64,000 bases of DNA from Enoplosus armatus (taxonomy: Eukaryota > Chordata > Actinopteri > Centrarchiformes > Enoplosidae), in NCBI RefSeq assembly GCF_043641665.1, contig NC_092182.1, positions 26,855,320-26,919,319 of the forward strand. The letters are read 5' to 3'. Shown piece after piece: positions 58,143-64,000 of this stretch (the first letter of the stretch is position 1; each line of letters starts with the position of its first letter). A program made the translations under genes and the position numbers. Below the pieces are notes generated by a model. That model saw only the letters and a program-made list of their open reading frames with translations. It was not told the DNA's origin and made no database searches.

Positions 58143-58866
58143 TCAAAGACTACGCCTGCATGTATGCAGTGTTTCTTTCTTTTGGATTAACAGATAAAAA
58201 CTTCCATTATTCCACTAATTATCAGTGAATCAGAGTTTATCATTTCCTTCTCACATAAGCGTATCTGTGTTAAGTGTACTGCATGGGGCACTCCCCAGGT
58301 ATCAAAGGTTTTAATATCAGAGCTACGAGGAGGGACGGAGAGGTGATAAGACCACATTTGCCTTGACTGAGGCACTTGGCACCTGTCCTGGACCTCGCCC
58401 TTCATTCCACACTCAGCAGGTCTGAATGCCACACATTCAGCTGCCACACACCTGAAACTGAACTCAGACCATGAATACAAACTCTGCAGCGCAGCCATCG
58501 GGTCGAACCTGAGATAACTACAGTTTGCTGCGTGTGTCCCTGACTGTAGCATCAAGTTGGACTTGACTGTTCTGCCCAAGTTCCAGGGAGGCTTTTCGTC
58601 TTTCCTCATCTTTTCACACAACTCTAATCTAAGAACGTCACTGATGATGTGAATGTTCATCTTCTGACTTCACACGCGTAGGCTACTACAGCTGAATATT
58701 CATGCATCATTTTGAGGCAAACAGACTTAACAGCCAGTGTGAAAGAGCCCCAGATATCACTATAATATCAGTCTAAAAATGAAATCACATGCTGCAGTGA
58801 TATCATGCACCGTCTGCTGGTCAGCAACAGTAAACCAGTTAGATGCAGCCAGAAGACACAAACGGA

Positions 58867-59110
58867 CTCCACGAGAAGCTCCACGAGAAGCTCCACGAGA
58901 AGCTCCACAAGAAGCTCCACCAGAAGCTCCACCAGAAGCTCCACCAGAAGCTCCACGACAAGCTCCACCAGAAGCTCCACCAGAAGCTCCACCAGAAGCT
59001 CCACGAGAAGCTCCACCAGAAGCTCCACCAGAAGCTCCACCAGAAGCTCCACAAGAAGCTCCACCAGAAGCTCCACCAGAAGCTCCACCAGAAGCTCCAC
59101 CAGAAGCTCC
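58867..59110. repeat. Minisatellite, 12-base unit GAAGCTCCACCA
   Basis: About 20 units of GAAGCTCCACCA, GAAGCTCCACGA and GAAGCTCCACAA. The period is a multiple of three and the unit lacks stops, so several frames on both strands are open, which explains the apparent repetitive proteins. Confidence 0.96.
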
Positions 59111-60413
59111 AGACGTTTACACAGAAGGGAAGAGTCCACTTCAAAATGTCAAATAGTAAACATGAGATATGGTGCTTTCATAAAGTTAAAAAACAACTAC
59201 TATTAATGGGAACAGCCTTTGGTTTGATAACTGAGGCTTACTATTACAACATGAAGTGCAGAAGTCCTTATCAACACTCCCTCTCTCTCTCCTGCTCCGT
59301 GACACTAAGGTGTTAAAACCCCCAGAGTTTAACAGCACTGTTTGTCTTGCAGCTTCACTGGTACATTACACACACACACACACACACACACCAGGAGAGT
59401 GTGTGTGTGTAAAGAGCAAACAGCAAAAGAAAATGGAGCTGACTCTGAAAAACAATCATTAGTTGCAGCCCTGAAATCTAATCCTGTTTTTCATGAATCA
59501 GACTGTAAAAGATGAAAAGTGCAAGAAAAGCAGACGTTTCTCGTGGAATTCGTTTTGCTTCTTTGACTCTACACTGAAATCTGCTCTCGCTCAACATGCC
59601 TCTGTAGTTCAGAGCTGTCATTCTCATTTACTTGTTGAGTGCGTAGCGGTAATGGCAGGTATCACTCAGATATTCTCACACCAGTTTCAGATATTATCAA
59701 CAGCTCCTCGCTAGCAGCAGCACAGTCGCTTCTCTTGTTGCACAGCTCAACCACACGGACATCTGCAAACTCATTACGGCCTCTGAGCTCAGCCGGCTTC
59801 CTCCTATAATCCACTGATAGTGCTGCTCATCAGGAAGCATGCAAAGTAAATGTCAGACTGCTAACTGTGAGCAGTCCACGCGCTCTGCTGGTGCTATTTA
59901 CATGTTCATATGTGTCGTACTGACTGTGTGTTTGCTTTAGCAGTCTGAAGAGTCCACCTACACGTCTTCTTACAGCTACAGATCGTCAATCTGTGATCTT
60001 TTTCTTCTTCTTCCAGACTTTCTCAAATTACTGCAACACTAAAACAAAATATATGATAAACGCCACTTTTAAAAGGGGTAAAACAGCAATTTAGCAATGA
60101 GTCGGATATAAAAAAAAGACGTTGAAATGTATGCAGCAGAGGCCGAGATGCCCTGACTTTTAGTCCCCAGCATGGGTCAAACTCCAAACACACCGGATCC
60201 TACATTTCCCAAAATGCATCTTTCATTATACCTTCCCTGACGTGTGTCAAACTTTCCCAGTTTGCAAAGCAGGGCTTCTGTTATAAAGCTCATAGAGTCT
60301 GTTTTCACAGGCTGAGTGGTGCTAATCATGACTACTGAACTAAAAGCGCCCCTTTATAACATATAACTTATAGCTAGATACCGCTGTCTCGTGGATATGT
60401 GGTAGCTAAGCTA

Positions 60414-61926
<1,513 letters not shown>

Positions 61927-62094
61927 GCTCAGGTGTGAGTTCTGAATATCGAGTGCCGAGCACATTTCCGTGAAGTAGTCGAGGTTTTTCTCGTCCAGCA
62001 GGATGTAGACGGGGACCCGGCGCTTGTTGGACGCCTCCATGAGATCACAGAGCAGGTCCACGTCTGTAAACACGTCCATCACCAGCGCTATCAC
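61927..62094 (-). CDS. fam83c: fam83c exon: DUF1669, first exon visible in the window
   Basis: This 168-base exon encodes 56 complete codons in phase 0. The acceptor is CTCCAG and the donor GTAAGT. It reads VIALVMDVFTDVDLLCDLME, then ASNKRRVPVYILLDEKNLDY and FTEMCSALDIQNSHLS. The MD-x-FTD-x-[DE] and RRVPVY-x-LLD motifs are typical of the DUF1669 domain shared by FAM83A-H, which anchors casein kinase 1 isoforms. LLCDLMEAS and the join [16 protein letters not shown] fit FAM83C best. The coding exon with the N-terminal part of DUF1669 must lie beyond 64000; I see no candidate on the minus strand between 62100 and the window end. Confidence 0.94.
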
Positions 62095-63554
62095 CTGGAG
62101 CAACAGGGAGACATGGGACACGTTAGCATGCAGCGTCTCAAGACGGCTTCCTCGCAGCACTGACACTTATATGTAGTGTTTCATATTTCATTCAATAATG
62201 TTTCAAACAAAACACCCTTTAAAGTCAGACCACGGGTGCAGAGGAGTCACCTTTGTTATATAAGTAATAGACGGGTTTAATTACACATTTATGACTCTTA
62301 TACAAAAATAAGATAATTACAGCTTCAAAAACTACAACTGGTCTCTGAGGTTTGGCACCATGGCTGATTAACCTGTTCTGGTGTCCTGGGGGCAAAACAT
62401 TTCTGTCATAGCTCCAAGTTTTCATAAAGTGCAGTGAACACTGTAGATGGCAGATTTATTGTATTTTGCACAGAGATCCAGAAACCAGCCGGCACTCCCA
62501 CACTGGAATACTACCCTGGTTTTCTGTATGACAGTTTGTATAAAAACACAACTTTATTTCGGGAAAATGCACCATGCGAACAACTAAAACAACAAAGGTC
62601 ATGGAATAGTGCAGGACCCGGTCAACTTGCATGAAATCAAATCAATCAAACATTAAAACGGGGGCTTTTTGGGCCCCTGGAGGTGTACAAACGTTTGACA
62701 CTAACTTAATTTAACATAAATAGTGAACGTCTCACATGCAGTGAAAAGGGCCCTCCACATGGTTTGTGTTATGCAACATTGCCCACAGACATATGCACAT
62801 AAGCGTGCAAATGAATAACACACACTTGAAATGACTGAAAGCACTTCAGACACAGTTTTATGCCCTTTAACATTTAACTTTAAAAGAAGCAACAGAAAAA
62901 AAGTATTTATCTCAGCAGTGATCAGTTGGTCTTTTCCAAATGAATTACGACATACTGTCAGTACAGTAACGACTTTACTGTCAGGTGAGTCCTGTGCTAA
63001 TGTGAGAGCTACAATATGATGGTGGTCTCTCCATTTCTGAGAAAAATGAAGCTGGTTAAACTTGCGGAGTCTCCTTTATTTTACAGCACAGAAGCTCATT
63101 TATTGCTGTAGTTAAGTGACTGATGAACTGCATCCAGCGTCACTGGATCTCAAACCTGCTGACTCTGCACAAATGTGTGAGAAAGAGGTCAAAGTTACTG
63201 AGAGAAAACTGCATATCCTATTTGTTGTATTTCGACGTTGCATAGAACACTTAACGCAGCGACTTGAACAGTTTAAATTTCTGTCAGCAACAGACTCAGA
63301 GAACAGGAATATAAAACAAGTCTGTTTATTCATAGAGAAGACAGAAGTGTCTGCGGCGAGGTGACTCATGCAACATGTGCTGGACTGTCTGCCAATAAAC
63401 CAGCTATGTTTCAGCTGATCTGTGGTCAGCGTAGCGATCATGAGACTAACAGTTGTATATTACACAGCTGATAACTACTGAACAACTTGAAACTGATAAG
63501 AAATTCGTTGCTTTCATGTTGTTTTTACAGCATCCAAAGAGGCCGTCATGCTCG
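62095..63554 (-). other. fam83c: fam83c upstream intron, no exon seen
   Basis: No minus-strand frame here resembles the N-terminal part of FAM83 proteins, so this is read as intron. No RNA gene or clear repeat was recognised. Confidence 0.65.
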
Positions 63555-63825
63555 TGGATGGATCACTGAACGGGCCTCCCGGGGACAGGTCCAGGGGCCC
63601 GAGGGGTGGGGGCCCCGGCTGGGTCAGAAACCTCTGTTTGAAGGGACTGTTAACATTTCTTGTGGGAAAGTCAATCAGATTACTGCAGACAAACGCAAAA
63701 TTTACCACAAAGAGATGCAAAACAACAAAAAGACGCGTTTTGCGTCTCTTCCAGTCGGGGTGTCTCGCTCCTCTAAAGGAGGGGTGGGGGACATCGGTGC
63801 CCAGGGGCCCACTGTCTATTAATCC
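63555..63825 (+). repeat. Interspersed fish repeat (GACGCAAAACAAC family)
   Basis: CAGGTCCAGGGGCCCGAGG, GGACTGTTAACATTTCTTGT, GATGCAAAACAACAAAAAGA, GGGGTGTCTCGCTCCTCTAA and TGCCCAGGGGCCCACTGTCT follow the layout of a repeat I know as common in percomorph genomes. The G- and C-rich ends keep frames open on both strands without coding meaning. Confidence 0.6.
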
Positions 63826-64000
63826 GTCCACGCTCACTCCATGAGGCCGCTGATTAGATGCGTGATCCGAGGTCAACGTCTAACCGAGTGACAGCCGCCG
63901 GCCTCGGAGCTGATCGAACATGACAGCAGCAGGAGGACGGACCTGCTCAGACCTGCTGCAAGCAAACCAAGTGGAAACCACTGGAGGGGGGAATGAATGC
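63826..64000. other. Right end of the window, no feature recognised
   Basis: Ordinary sequence, presumed still in the fam83c upstream intron. Confidence 0.5.

Noticed and set aside
58768..59316. Frames encoding long runs such as VELLVELL or EAPPEAPP
   Set aside because: Products of the 12-base minisatellite at 58867-59110. They lie inside a fam83c intron.

Overview
The window is nuclear DNA of a ray-finned fish, most likely a percomorph teleost. It has vertebrate gene structure with multi-exon genes and GT-AG introns, dense CA/TG microsatellites, long minisatellites, and fragments of retroelements and MITEs familiar from teleosts. There is no prokaryotic organisation. Assignments rest on residue motifs read from the sequence and remembered family sequences; no search was run.

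Two conserved genes frame the window, both on the minus strand and both incomplete here. At the left is the 5' part of mmp24 (membrane-type matrix metalloproteinase 5): exon 1 at 29157-29288, exon 2 at 6980-7128 and exon 3 at 6029-6145. These encode the signal peptide, the prodomain with its cysteine switch, the furin site and the first residues of the catalytic domain. The other catalytic, hemopexin and membrane exons lie left of position 1. Intron 1 is about 22 kb. At the right is the 3' part of fam83c: four exons at 61927-62094, 60589-60713, 55479-55715 and 54483-55290. They cover the second half of the DUF1669 pseudo-phospholipase-D domain and the whole C-terminal tail; the first coding exon lies right of position 64000. 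MMP24 and FAM83C are also close neighbours on human chromosome 20q11, so this is a conserved synteny block. EIF6, which lies between them in human, was not seen here.

The 25 kb between the genes is accessory sequence. It holds a recent duplication (about 33.68-35.56 kb and 38.88-41.00 kb, roughly 99.5% identical by eye) of a unit with an intact single-exon ORF of 190 codons. That ORF has an acidic N-terminus, a probably helical core and a hydrophobic C-terminal end, and I do not recognise it; it is the best candidate for something undescribed. A decayed L1-type LINE and a tRNA-derived SINE lie between the copies. Further right are a decayed gene fragment with one membrane segment (42.6-43.4 kb), a near-perfect palindrome of about 360 bp (47.2-47.57 kb), an inverted-repeat MITE (49.5 kb), an intact-looking tRNA-Ser(AGA) gene (50.23 kb) and LINE remnants.

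Simple repeats dominate. Two splice donors, mmp24 exon 3 and fam83c exon 3, abut long arrays. Five poly-G tracts of 14-26 bases occur, one in the probable mmp24 promoter. Several interspersed families occur two or three times within the window.
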